Origin: Kutzneria buriramensis
Lineage (GTDB): Bacteria > Actinomycetota > Actinomycetes > Mycobacteriales > Pseudonocardiaceae
Length of the DNA: 64,000 nucleotides
NCBI RefSeq assembly: GCF_003387475.1
Contig: NZ_QUNO01000007.1
Location: 1-64,000, forward strand
Direction: 5' to 3'
Below, one piece after another: positions 15,320 through 23,190 of the stretch; position 1 is the stretch's first letter; each line of letters begins with the position of its first letter. The notes under the pieces are model-generated. The model worked only from the letters and a program-made list of their open reading frames with translations, had not been told where the DNA came from and did no database searches. The position numbers and the translations under genes are program-made.

Positions 15320-16180
15320 TCACGGCTGGTCGCGCCGGGGTTTCGTGCCCACTATGCACCGCGCCAGGCCCGGAACCCGCACTGCGCCGTCGCTCTCGTA
15401 GGCGCGCACGGTCGTGACGGCGTGTGCCCGAATCCGCTCCCGCGCCGGCTCGTCGACCTTCTGGAGCGCCGCAACGGCCAGCGAGACGTGGTCGCTGATC
15501 ATCTGCCAGTACTGCTCGGGCGATTCCGTCACGAGCTCGACCGGGACGTCCCACTCGGCCGTGTCACGCAGCCCGGCGGCCTCGTACAGGGTGGTGACGT
15601 ATCCCGGGGCGGCGCACCGGAACATGTTCGGCGCGTCCGGGGCTGGCGGCGCCACCTCCGCCTCGCTGGCGATCGCCTGCATCGCGATCGCGGTCCACGG
15701 GTTCTCCTCGGGCTTGATCCACACCGACGCGCACACCCGCCCGCCCGGCTTGAGCACCCGTGCGAACTCGGCCGTCGCCTTGGCCATGTCGGGGAAGAAC
15801 ATGTACCCGAACCGCACCGAGACGCTGTCGAAGGTGCCGTCGTCGAACGGCAGATCGTCGGCGCTGCACACCTTCGTCTCGACATTGTCGACGCCCCGGG
15901 CCCCGGCCCGTCGCGCCGCGATGTCGAGCATCTCCGGCACCAGGTCGGTCAGCACCACCCGCCCCTTCGGCGCCAGCTTCGCGATGGTCAGACCCGGCTC
16001 GCCCGTGCCGGACGCGATGTCGAGGTGCCGCTGGTCGTCGGCGACGCCGAGGCCGTCGATGATCGCCGCGCCGACCGGGCCCAGCTGATCCATGATCACC
16101 GAGTCCCACTTCTCCCAGCCCGCGGCCAGCCCCGCCCACGTCGTCCGCTGGACGTCCCGGATCTCGTCGGAACTCGGCAT
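15320..16180 (-). CDS. Class I SAM-dependent methyltransferase (UbiE-like)
   Basis: A 286-aa protein starts at ATG 16180, preceded by GAGGAGG. Motif I is LDIASGTGEPGLT, followed by VVLTDLVPEMLDIAARRA (acidic loop binding the ribose of SAM), SADDLPFDDGTFDSV and RVLKPGGRV. These are the standard class I order. The C-terminal half suits small-molecule rather than nucleic acid methylation. The substrate is unknown, and neighbours (a 150-aa unknown, a VOC protein, a macrodomain) do not define a pathway. Confidence 0.88.
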   Translation of the reverse strand: MPSSDEIRDVQRTTWAGLAAGWEKWDSVIMDQLGPVGAAIIDGLGVADDQRHLDIASGTGEPGLTIAKLAPKGRVVLTDLVPEMLDIAARRAGARGVDNVETKVCSADDLPFDDGTFDSVSVRFGYMFFPDMAKATAEFARVLKPGGRVCASVWIKPEENPWTAIAMQAIASEAEVAPPAPDAPNMFRCAAPGYVTTLYEAAGLRDTAEWDVPVELVTESPEQYWQMISDHVSLAVAALQKVDEPARERIRAHAVTTVRAYESDGAVRVPGLARCIVGTKPRRDQP

Positions 16181-16239
16181 CGGCCCTCCTCGCGGTGTGC
16201 ACGCATGATGCCCGCCGCGGGCCGAGTCCGCCCGGCCGG

Positions 16240-16692
16240 TCAGTCGCCGGAGAAGCCCCAGATGACAACCTGGGTCGGCACACCGTTCTCGTGGAGGGTG
16301 GTGAAACGGCCGCTCCATCGCGGGAATTCGTCGATGAGATCGTCCCCATCCGCGTAGACGGCGTCGAACTGCTCGCGGGTCGGCGTGTCGGTCGTGAACA
16401 CGGCCCGAACCCGCTCCGGGGACAACGGCAGGATCGTGCCGTAGTCGTCCGGCGCGCCCGCGGGGCCGACGTTGTAGACGTCGAGGATGGAATGGGTTCC
16501 CTCCTCGGACAGGTACTGCGTGTTCTCGTCGCGGTACAGGTCGTGCAGCGCGCTCAACGTGGCCGGCCGAGGCACATCGGCGTCGAACCAGTAGTAGTCG
16601 CCCTCGTCCAGCACGCGCTGATGCAGGGCGGCCAGAAGCGCCCGCGGATCGGCCTGATAGTCGACGTAATAGGTCCAGCCTGATGCGCCCAT
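16240..16692 (-). CDS. Hypothetical protein, 150 aa
   Basis: It starts at ATG 16692, 12 bp after the stop of the VOC gene, so it is probably cotranscribed. The sequence is acidic and rich in Tyr and Asp (YYVDYQADPRALLAALHQR, LDEGDYYWFDADVP), with no signal peptide or membrane segment. I do not recognise a family. Tight spacing with the VOC gene is the only contextual hint. Confidence 0.65.
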   Translation of the reverse strand: MGASGWTYYVDYQADPRALLAALHQRVLDEGDYYWFDADVPRPATLSALHDLYRDENTQYLSEEGTHSILDVYNVGPAGAPDDYGTILPLSPERVRAVFTTDTPTREQFDAVYADGDDLIDEFPRWSGRFTTLHENGVPTQVVIWGFSGD

Positions 16693-16704
16693 GGTGATCC
16701 CCCT

Positions 16705-17145
16705 TCAGTCGATCTGCTCGGCCAGGCCGACGATGATGCCTTCCGGCCCGCGGACGTAGCAGAGCCGGAACATGTTCTCGTACTGCTCCACCGTGCCCAC
16801 GAGCTCGGCGCCGTGGGCGCGCACGCGGGCGATCGTGTCGTCGATGTCGTCGACGGCGAACATGACGCGGCGGATGCCGAGGGTGTTCGCCGGCGCGTCC
16901 TTCGGCTCCGGGGTGATGACCGCCGGCTGGTGGAACTTCGCCAGCTCGATTCGCCCGTTGCCGCCGGGGACCCGCAGCATGGCGACGTCCTGCTGGACGT
17001 CGGTGAGGCCGACGACCCGTTCCGCCCCGCGCCAGTCCAGCGGCCCCTTGCCCTCCAGCTCCATGCCCAGTTCGACGAAGAACGCGATGACGGCATCGAG
17101 ATCGTCGACGACGATGAGGACGTTGTCCATGCGCTGGATCGCCAC
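16705..17145 (-). CDS. VOC superfamily (glyoxalase/bleomycin-resistance-like) protein
   Basis: A 146-aa protein starts at GTG 17145 after GGAG. It has two beta-alpha-beta-beta-beta units of the VOC fold: MDNVLIVVDDLDAVIAFFVELGM at the start and RRVMFAVDDIDDTIARVRAHGAEL in the second half, ending VRGPEGIIVGLAEQ. VOC proteins are metal-dependent lyases, dioxygenases or drug-binding proteins. The classical metal residues are not clearly all present, so I assign only the superfamily. It sits 20 bp after the macrodomain gene. Confidence 0.85.
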   Translation of the reverse strand: MAIQRMDNVLIVVDDLDAVIAFFVELGMELEGKGPLDWRGAERVVGLTDVQQDVAMLRVPGGNGRIELAKFHQPAVITPEPKDAPANTLGIRRVMFAVDDIDDTIARVRAHGAELVGTVEQYENMFRLCYVRGPEGIIVGLAEQID

Positions 17146-17165
17146 GCCGGATCTCCTTCGCGGGG

Positions 17166-17642
17166 TCAGTCGAAGTCGTACACGGTGGTGGACACGTTAC
17201 GGGTCAGCAGCGTGTCGGCGATGATCGGCTCGATGCGCTCCCAGCGGCCGCCGGCCAGCCCGCAGCCGATCCGGGGCATGTGCACGCCGGCGCCGAGCCG
17301 GACGGCGTGGTCGGCGAGCGCGGTCAGGCACTGCGCCACGGCGTCGTAGCGGATCGGGGGTCCCTTGCTGCCGGTGCGCATGCCGCGCTGGCCGATCATG
17401 TTCGCCACCCACGTGTCGGGACGAACCGGCACGAGCTGGGTGGCGCCGAGGCCGAAGTCGTTGGCCGCGCGGTGCCGGTGCCAGTCGCGGTAGGCCCGCT
17501 CCGGTTCGGGCCATCGCCGGGAGACGGCCAGCACGAAGCCCTTGCCCCAGCCCCCGAGGTCGTTGCAGACGTGGGCGATGATCTTCGGCCCCTTGGCCTG
17601 CGGGTTGGTCGCGTCGCCCTTGAGGATCCGAATCGCCGCCAT
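17166..17642 (-). CDS. Macrodomain protein (ADP-ribose-binding, TARG1-like)
   Basis: A 158-aa protein consists of a single macrodomain: ILKGDATNP, IIAHVCNDLGGWGKGFVLA (the ADP-ribose-binding Asn and Gly-rich loop), NMIGQRG and MPRIGCGLAGGRW. The order and the CNDLGGWGKGF loop are like the TARG1/OARD1 group. Those enzymes remove ADP-ribose from proteins or nucleic acids, sometimes as an antitoxin. No obvious ADP-ribosyltransferase toxin is next to it, so a housekeeping hydrolase role is just as likely. It heads a five-gene minus-strand run. Confidence 0.87.
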   Translation of the reverse strand: MAAIRILKGDATNPQAKGPKIIAHVCNDLGGWGKGFVLAVSRRWPEPERAYRDWHRHRAANDFGLGATQLVPVRPDTWVANMIGQRGMRTGSKGPPIRYDAVAQCLTALADHAVRLGAGVHMPRIGCGLAGGRWERIEPIIADTLLTRNVSTTVYDFD

Positions 17643-17687
17643 GGCCGAGATGCTGCCAGCGTCAAGATCAAGCGTCGACGGGATTTG

Positions 17688-18287
17688 TCAGACGGGCGCG
17701 CCGGCGACGAGTTCGCGGCGGGCGAAGTCCACGAGCAGCTCCCGCATCACGGTGACGGTGACGGCGGGGGAGCCGGTGAGGACCTGGATGGCGAGCCCGT
17801 CGGTGAGGGCGGTGAGCCGCAGCGCGACCTGGTCGGCGTCGACGTCGCGGAAGACGCCCTGGCGCAGCCCGCGCCGGACGATGCGCACGACGGTCTCCCG
17901 CCAGCGGGCGTAGAACTCGTTGTGCACGGGGCGCAGTTCCGGCCGGATGGCGGACTCGGCCCAGTACTGGAGCCACACCGACCACTCGTCGCGGACCGGC
18001 CCGACCTTGGGCAGCTGCATGTCGATCAGCTTGAGCAGCCGCTCGTAGGCGTCGTCGATCTGCCGCAGTTCCTGGCTCTGCCGCGCGAAGGCGTGCTCGA
18101 CGCAGTGCTTGAGCGCCTCGGTCAGCACGTCGTGCTTGCCGGGGAAGTAGTAGTGCACGGTCCCGGTGCTGGTGCCGCACACCTTGGCGATGTCGGCGAT
18201 CCGGACGGCGTGGTAGCCGCGCTCGGCGATCAGCCGCCAGGTGGCGTCGAGTATCGCGGCGCGTCTGTCCTCATCCTGCTGCCCCAT
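17688..18287 (-). CDS. TetR-family repressor of the divergent acyl-CoA operon
   Basis: A 199-aa protein has an N-terminal TetR helix-turn-helix (AILDATWRLIAERGYHAVRI, then TSTGTVHYYFPGKHDVL). The ligand-binding half resembles the BetI-like group (WLQYWAESAIRPELRPVHNEFYARW). It is divergent from the SDR gene at 18390, and two copies of an ACTGACG-type palindrome lie between them. It should therefore repress that operon and itself. The inducer is probably an acyl-CoA or acid intermediate of the operon (inference). Confidence 0.9.
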   Translation of the reverse strand: MGQQDEDRRAAILDATWRLIAERGYHAVRIADIAKVCGTSTGTVHYYFPGKHDVLTEALKHCVEHAFARQSQELRQIDDAYERLLKLIDMQLPKVGPVRDEWSVWLQYWAESAIRPELRPVHNEFYARWRETVVRIVRRGLRQGVFRDVDADQVALRLTALTDGLAIQVLTGSPAVTVTVMRELLVDFARRELVAGAPV

Positions 18288-18299
18288 GCCGTCAGCCTA

Positions 18300-18371
18300 A
18301 CTGACGGGCCAGTCAAACGCACTACGGGCCCTTGACAAGCGCTGTTTACTGAGTCTGACTGACGCGTCAGT
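18300..18371. promoter_or_regulatory. Two TetR operator copies between divergent genes
   Basis: ACTGACGCGTCAGT at 18358-18371 is a perfect 14-bp palindrome. ACTGACGGGCCAGT at 18300-18313 is the same site with two changes. Between them TTGACA (18332-18337) could be the -35 box of the rightward promoter. The copies are 58 bp apart, one near each gene start. Confidence 0.7.
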
Positions 18372-18389
18372 TAGACGGAGGAGGCGATA

Positions 18390-19184
18390 GTGGCGGGTGT
18401 TCTCCGGCCGGACGTGCACGCGGGCAAGGTCGCGGTGGTCAGCGGTGGCGGCACCGGCATCGGCCGGGCGGTCGCGCTGGACCTCGCGGCGGGCGGCGCG
18501 AAGGTGGTGGTCTGCGGCCGACGAGCCGAGCGGCTCAAGGCCGTGCACGACGAGATCGTGGCGGCCGGCGGGCAGTGCCTGACGCAGGTCGCGGACATCC
18601 GCGAGGACGTCACCGGCGTGGTCGACGCGGCTCTCGACGCGTACGGCCAGGTCGACGTGCTCGTCAACAACGCCGGTGGCCAGTTCGCGGCCCCGGCCGA
18701 GGACATCAGCCCGTCGGGCTGGCGGGCCGTGCACCGGCTCGCGGTGGACGCCACCTGGGCCATGACCAGGGAAGTCGCCACCCGGACGATGATCCCCCGT
18801 CGACAGGGCGTGATCATGTTCATGGCCTTCTCGCCACGGCGCGGCATCCCGGGCATGGTGCACGCCAGCGCGGCGCGGGCGGCGTTGGAGAACCTCGCCT
18901 CGGGCCTGGCGTTGGAGTGGAGCCGCTACGGCATCCGTTCGATCTGCGTCGCCCCCGGCACGATCGCCACGGAGGCGTTGGACGAGAACTACACCGAGGC
19001 CGACCGGCAGAAGTGGGCGCAGGCGGTTCCGCTGGGACGCCTGGGCACACCCCAGGACGTCTCGGGCCTGATCTCCTTCCTCGCCTCGGACGGCGGCGCG
19101 TACGTCACCGGCACGACGATCGTCGTGGACGGCGGCGCGGACGCCTGGGGCGCCGGCTATCCCGCGCCGGCGGTGACGCCGTGA
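18390..19184 (+). CDS. SDR-family reductase, dienoyl/enoyl-CoA reductase-like
   Basis: A 264-aa protein starts at GTG 18390 behind GGAGGAGG. The nucleotide motif is GGGTGIGRAV (near residues 19-28), and NNAGG sits at 93. In the catalytic zone S148 is present. The usual Tyr-xxx-Lys is replaced by HASAAR (H158 to R163), as in members related to 2,4-dienoyl-CoA reductases and peroxisomal enoyl reductases rather than classical alcohol dehydrogenases. It is the first gene of an operon for breakdown of an acyl-CoA-type compound. Its stop overlaps the next start (GTGA). Confidence 0.85.
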   Translation: MAGVLRPDVHAGKVAVVSGGGTGIGRAVALDLAAGGAKVVVCGRRAERLKAVHDEIVAAGGQCLTQVADIREDVTGVVDAALDAYGQVDVLVNNAGGQFAAPAEDISPSGWRAVHRLAVDATWAMTREVATRTMIPRRQGVIMFMAFSPRRGIPGMVHASAARAALENLASGLALEWSRYGIRSICVAPGTIATEALDENYTEADRQKWAQAVPLGRLGTPQDVSGLISFLASDGGAYVTGTTIVVDGGADAWGAGYPAPAVTP

Positions 19185-21208
19185 GGAGCCTGGACACGCT
19201 GTTCACCCCGCGCACGGTGGCGATCCTCGGGGCCAGCAACGACGAGGCCAAGTACGGCAACTGGATCAGCGTGCAGGCGCTGCGGATGAGCCGGCCGGTG
19301 TACCTGATCAACCGCCGGGGCGAGAAGGTGCTCGGCGAGCCCACCTACCGCCGCATGGCCGACGTGCCGGAGCCGGTCGACCTCGTGGTGATCACGGTGC
19401 CGGCCGGGGGTTTCGAGGAGGCGGTGGACGACGCGCTGGCCGCCGGGGCGACGGCGATCGTCGGTATCACCTCCGGCTTCGCCGAACTCGGCGACGAGGG
19501 CCGGGCGGCGCAGGTCGCGGTGGCGGCGAAGATCCGCGCGGCCGGCGCGGTGCTGCTCGGCCCGAACTGCCTGGGCGTGCTGGACACCACCAGCGACCTC
19601 TACCTGGTGTCGAACCCGCTGCCGCGCGGGCCGATCGGGCTGGTCTCGCAGAGCGGCAACATGGCGTTGGAGCTGAGCAAGTTCCTCGCCGACCGCGGCC
19701 TGGGCTTCTCCCGGTTCGCCTCGCTCGGCAACCAGGCCGACCTCGGCGCGGCCGACCTGATCCGGGCCTACGCCCACCACCCCGGCACCGAGGTGATCGC
19801 GGCGTACTGCGAGGACTTCCAGGATGGTCGAGCTTTCGTGGCGGCCTGCGGCGAGGCCGTCGCCGCAGGCAAACCCGTCGTGCTGCTCACGGTCGGTCGG
19901 AGCACCGCGTCCACCCGCGCCGCCCGCTCCCACACCGGCTCGCTGACCAGCGACAGTGCGGTGATCGACGCCGCCTGCCGCGCGGCCGGCGTGGACCGGG
20001 TGCGCAGCCCCAGGGAGATGGCCGACCTGGTCACCGCGCTGCACCGGCACGGCTCCGCGCCGGCCCGGCGGGTCGCGGTGATCGCCGACGGCGGCGGGCA
20101 CGCGTCCACCGCGGCCGACATCGCCGACGCCAACGGCCTTGCGGTGCAGGAATTCCGGCCGGAACTACAGGCCGCGCTGAAGGCCGACCTGCCGCCGTCC
20201 GCGGGCGTCGCCAATCCGGTCGACCTGGCCGGGGCGGGTGAACAGGACATCGCCTCGTTCGCCCGCACGATCGACCGGGTGCTGACCGATCCCGACATCG
20301 ACTCCGTGCTGGTCACCGGCTATTTCGGCGGCTACGGCGATTACGGTCCCGACCTGGCCGCCCGCGAGATCGCCACCGCCACTGCGATGGCCGAACACGT
20401 GCACCGGCACGGAAAGCCCCTGGTCGTGCACACGATGTGCTCCGACAGCCTCGCCGCCGACGAACTCCGCCGGCACGGCATCGGCGTGTTCCGGACCGTC
20501 GACGACGCCGCCCGCACGCTGGGCATGCTGGCCGATCACGCCGAACACCGCCCGGTGACGAAAACGCTGCCGGAAGCCGCGCAACCCGTCACCGAGAGCG
20601 GCTACTGGCACGCAAGAGAGCTGCTGAAGGCCGGCGGCCTCACCTTTCCCGACGCGCGCCTGGCCACCGATGTCGTGCAGGCCGCGGAGGAGATCGGCTA
20701 CCCGGTCGTGCTGAAGGCGATGGGCCTGCTGCACAAGTCCGACGCCGGCGGTGTCGCGATCGGACTGTCCGATCGGGACGAACTGTGCCGGGCCCACCAG
20801 GACATGGTCAAGCGGCTCAACGTGTCGGAGTACTGCGTCGAACGCATGGCCGGCGGGGGAGTGGAGCTGATCGTCGGCGTTCGCCGGGACGCCGGCTTCG
20901 GGCCGGTGCTGATGGTCGGCCTGGGCGGCGTGTTCACCGAAATCCTCAAGGACGTCACGTTCGCGCTCGCGCCGGTCACGCCCCAGGAAGCCGAAACCAT
21001 GCTCCGTTCCCTGCAAGCAGCGCCGTTGCTGCACGGGGCCAGGGGCCGCGAGCCGGTCGACCTCGCCGCCGCGGCCGAGGCCGTCGCGGCGATCAGCGAG
21101 GTCGGGGCCGCGCACCCGGAGATCGCCGAACTCGAAGTCAACCCCCTGCTGGCCACGCCGAGCGGCTGCCTCGGCCTGGACGCCCGAATCGTGCTCGTCG
21201 AACGCTGA
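19181..21208 (+). CDS. ADP-forming acyl-CoA synthetase family (fused CoA-binding and ATP-grasp)
   Basis: A 675-aa protein starts at GTG 19181. The N-terminal CoA-binding domain has FTPRTVAILGASNDEAKYGN. CoA-ligase domains follow with GPNCLGVLDT and LVSQSGNMALELSKFLADRG. SHTGSLTSDSAVID contains the phospho-His loop. The C-terminal ATP-grasp half spans about 460-675 (YPVVLKAMGLLHKSDAGGVAIG, then GVRRDAGFGPVLMVGLGGVFTE). This is the NDP-forming acetyl/acyl-CoA synthetase layout. It would activate the organic acid handled by the operon. Substrate is unknown. Confidence 0.9.
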   Translation: MRSLDTLFTPRTVAILGASNDEAKYGNWISVQALRMSRPVYLINRRGEKVLGEPTYRRMADVPEPVDLVVITVPAGGFEEAVDDALAAGATAIVGITSGFAELGDEGRAAQVAVAAKIRAAGAVLLGPNCLGVLDTTSDLYLVSNPLPRGPIGLVSQSGNMALELSKFLADRGLGFSRFASLGNQADLGAADLIRAYAHHPGTEVIAAYCEDFQDGRAFVAACGEAVAAGKPVVLLTVGRSTASTRAARSHTGSLTSDSAVIDAACRAAGVDRVRSPREMADLVTALHRHGSAPARRVAVIADGGGHASTAADIADANGLAVQEFRPELQAALKADLPPSAGVANPVDLAGAGEQDIASFARTIDRVLTDPDIDSVLVTGYFGGYGDYGPDLAAREIATATAMAEHVHRHGKPLVVHTMCSDSLAADELRRHGIGVFRTVDDAARTLGMLADHAEHRPVTKTLPEAAQPVTESGYWHARELLKAGGLTFPDARLATDVVQAAEEIGYPVVLKAMGLLHKSDAGGVAIGLSDRDELCRAHQDMVKRLNVSEYCVERMAGGGVELIVGVRRDAGFGPVLMVGLGGVFTEILKDVTFALAPVTPQEAETMLRSLQAAPLLHGARGREPVDLAAAAEAVAAISEVGAAHPEIAELEVNPLLATPSGCLGLDARIVLVER

Positions 21209-21236
21209 AGTCGGTAGCCGAAAAGGAGAAAGCACC

Positions 21237-22421
21237 GTGGAGTTCGCCTACACCCCGAGGCTGGCCGAGCTGAAGCAGCGCGCCGCCGACCTCACCGCCA
21301 AGATCATGCAGCACGAGGACGCGTGCGAGGCCGACAACGGCCTGTCCGCGGCCGCGCTGGACGCGATCCGCCAGGACGTGCTGGCCAGCGGCCTCCAGGC
21401 GGTCAACATGCCGGTCGAGTGGGGCGGCGCCGGGCTGTCCGTGCTGGAGCAGGTGGTGGTCCAGGACGAGCTCGGCAAGTTGACCAACGCCCTGTGGGAC
21501 ACCGTGTGGCGGCCGGCCAACTGCCTGCGCGCCTGCACCCCCGAGCAGCGGGAACGCTATCTGGTGCCGGACATCCAGGGCCGCCGCCGGGATGCGGTCG
21601 CGATCACCGAGCCGGGGGCCGGCTCCGACCCGTCGGCCATCGCGACCACCGCCGCGAGGGACGGCGACGGCTACGTGATCAACGGCGAGAAGTGGTTCGT
21701 CACCGTCGGCGACACCGCCGACTTCCTGATCGTGCTGGCCACCGTGGGCGGTGCGCCGACGTTGTTCCTGGTGGACAAGGACCTCCCCGGCGTGTCGGTC
21801 AAGCGCACGCCCCGCTACACGCACACCTTCGTCTACGAGCACCCGGAGTTCCTGTTCGAGGACGTGCGCGTCGGCGCGGACGCGGTGCTGGGCGGCGTCG
21901 GCAACGGCTACGACCTGACCAGGGACTGGTTCACCGAGGAGCGCCTGATGATCGGCGCGCGCACGATCGGCGCCGCCGAGCGGTCGCTGACGCTGGCCAC
22001 CGAGTGGGCCTCGCAGCGCGTGCAGGGCGGTCAGCCGCTGATCGAGCGGCAGCTGATCCAGGGCATGATCGCCGACTCGGTGGTGGACATCGCCACCAAC
22101 CGCGCGCTCACGCACCAGGTGGCCTGGGAATTCGATCACGGCGGCCAAGGGGGAGATGACACAGCCCGGAAGACCCTGCACGCCAAGGCCGCCACGGTGA
22201 AGCTGGCCGCGTCGGAGGCGTCCAACCGGGTCGCCGACCGCGCGGTGCAGATCTTCGGCGGCCGCGGCTACATCCGGGACTACCCGGTCGAGCGGCTGTG
22301 GCGGGAGCTGCGGGTGGACCGGATCTGGGAGGGCACCTCGGAGATCCAGCGGCTGGTGATCGCCAACGAGGTGGCCAAGCGCGGGCTGTCCGGCCTGCTG
22401 ACCTTCACCTCCGGCACGTGA
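21237..22421 (+). CDS. Acyl-CoA dehydrogenase
   Basis: A 394-aa flavoprotein starts at GTG 21237, eight bases after AAAGGAG. It has AITEPGAGSDPSAIATTA (FAD and substrate loop), GYVINGEKWFVT, EERLMIGARTIG, QIFGGRGYIRDYPVERLWR and IWEGTSEIQRLVIANE. The Glu of WEGTSEIQ is at the usual catalytic-base position. It introduces the alpha-beta double bond into an acyl-CoA in the second step of the operon pathway. Its stop overlaps the enoyl-CoA hydratase start. Confidence 0.93.
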   Translation: MEFAYTPRLAELKQRAADLTAKIMQHEDACEADNGLSAAALDAIRQDVLASGLQAVNMPVEWGGAGLSVLEQVVVQDELGKLTNALWDTVWRPANCLRACTPEQRERYLVPDIQGRRRDAVAITEPGAGSDPSAIATTAARDGDGYVINGEKWFVTVGDTADFLIVLATVGGAPTLFLVDKDLPGVSVKRTPRYTHTFVYEHPEFLFEDVRVGADAVLGGVGNGYDLTRDWFTEERLMIGARTIGAAERSLTLATEWASQRVQGGQPLIERQLIQGMIADSVVDIATNRALTHQVAWEFDHGGQGGDDTARKTLHAKAATVKLAASEASNRVADRAVQIFGGRGYIRDYPVERLWRELRVDRIWEGTSEIQRLVIANEVAKRGLSGLLTFTSGT

Positions 22422-23125
22422 TCGGGGACGTCGAAGTCGCCCGGCACGGCGACGTCGCGGTGCTCACGCTGCGGCGTGAGGCCAAGCTCAACGCGCTGTC
22501 CACGCACATGGAGTCGCGCCTGCTCGACGCCGTGCGAAGCGTCGGGGACAGCCGAGCGGTGGTGATCACGGGCGGGGACAAGGTGTTCTCGGCCGGCGCG
22601 GACACGTCCGAGCTGAAGGAGATGACGCCCGCCTCGATCGCCCGGTACTACCGGGAGAGCGGCGCCGTGTACGAAGCAATCGCCGCCCTGCCGCAGCCGA
22701 CCGTCGCGGCGATCGCCGGCTACTGCCTCGGCGGCGGCTTCGAACTCGCGCTGGCGGCCGACTTCCGGGTCGCCGACGAGACGGCCGTGTTCGGTCTGCC
22801 GGAGGTCGGGATCGGCATCCTGCCCAGCTCCGGCGGCGTCACGCGGCTCGTGCGGGCCGTCGGCCCGGCCCGCACCCGTGACCTGGTGCTGAGGTGCCGT
22901 CGCATGTCCGCCGCCGAGGCCCACTCCTGGGGCCTGCTCACCGAAACGGTGGGATCCGGCGAACACCTGGCCAAGGCGCTGGAGATCGCCGGCGAGCTGG
23001 CGGAACATCCGCCGCTGGCCGTTTCCACGGCGAAACAGGTGATCACGGCCGCGGCCGACGCCTCCCGCGAAACCGGACTGTTGCTCGAACAACTCGCCTA
23101 CGCCACGCTCAACCGCATCGGTTGA
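22418..23125 (+). CDS. Enoyl-CoA hydratase/isomerase
   Basis: A 235-aa crotonase-fold protein starts at GTG 22418 (GTGA overlap). It has REAKLNALSTHM, FSAGADTSELKEM (oxyanion-hole region), GYCLGGGFELALAADFRVAD with Glu matching E144 of rat hydratase, and FGLPEVGIGILPSSGG with Glu matching E164. Both catalytic acids are kept, so true hydration of an enoyl-CoA is likely. It would follow the acyl-CoA dehydrogenase step in this operon. Confidence 0.92.
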   Translation: MIGDVEVARHGDVAVLTLRREAKLNALSTHMESRLLDAVRSVGDSRAVVITGGDKVFSAGADTSELKEMTPASIARYYRESGAVYEAIAALPQPTVAAIAGYCLGGGFELALAADFRVADETAVFGLPEVGIGILPSSGGVTRLVRAVGPARTRDLVLRCRRMSAAEAHSWGLLTETVGSGEHLAKALEIAGELAEHPPLAVSTAKQVITAAADASRETGLLLEQLAYATLNRIG

Positions 23126-23190
23126 GCCGGGCGTCCGAACTGGGGGACGCACGCCTTCCGCCACCACGGCAGCTCAACGAGGAGAACCCT

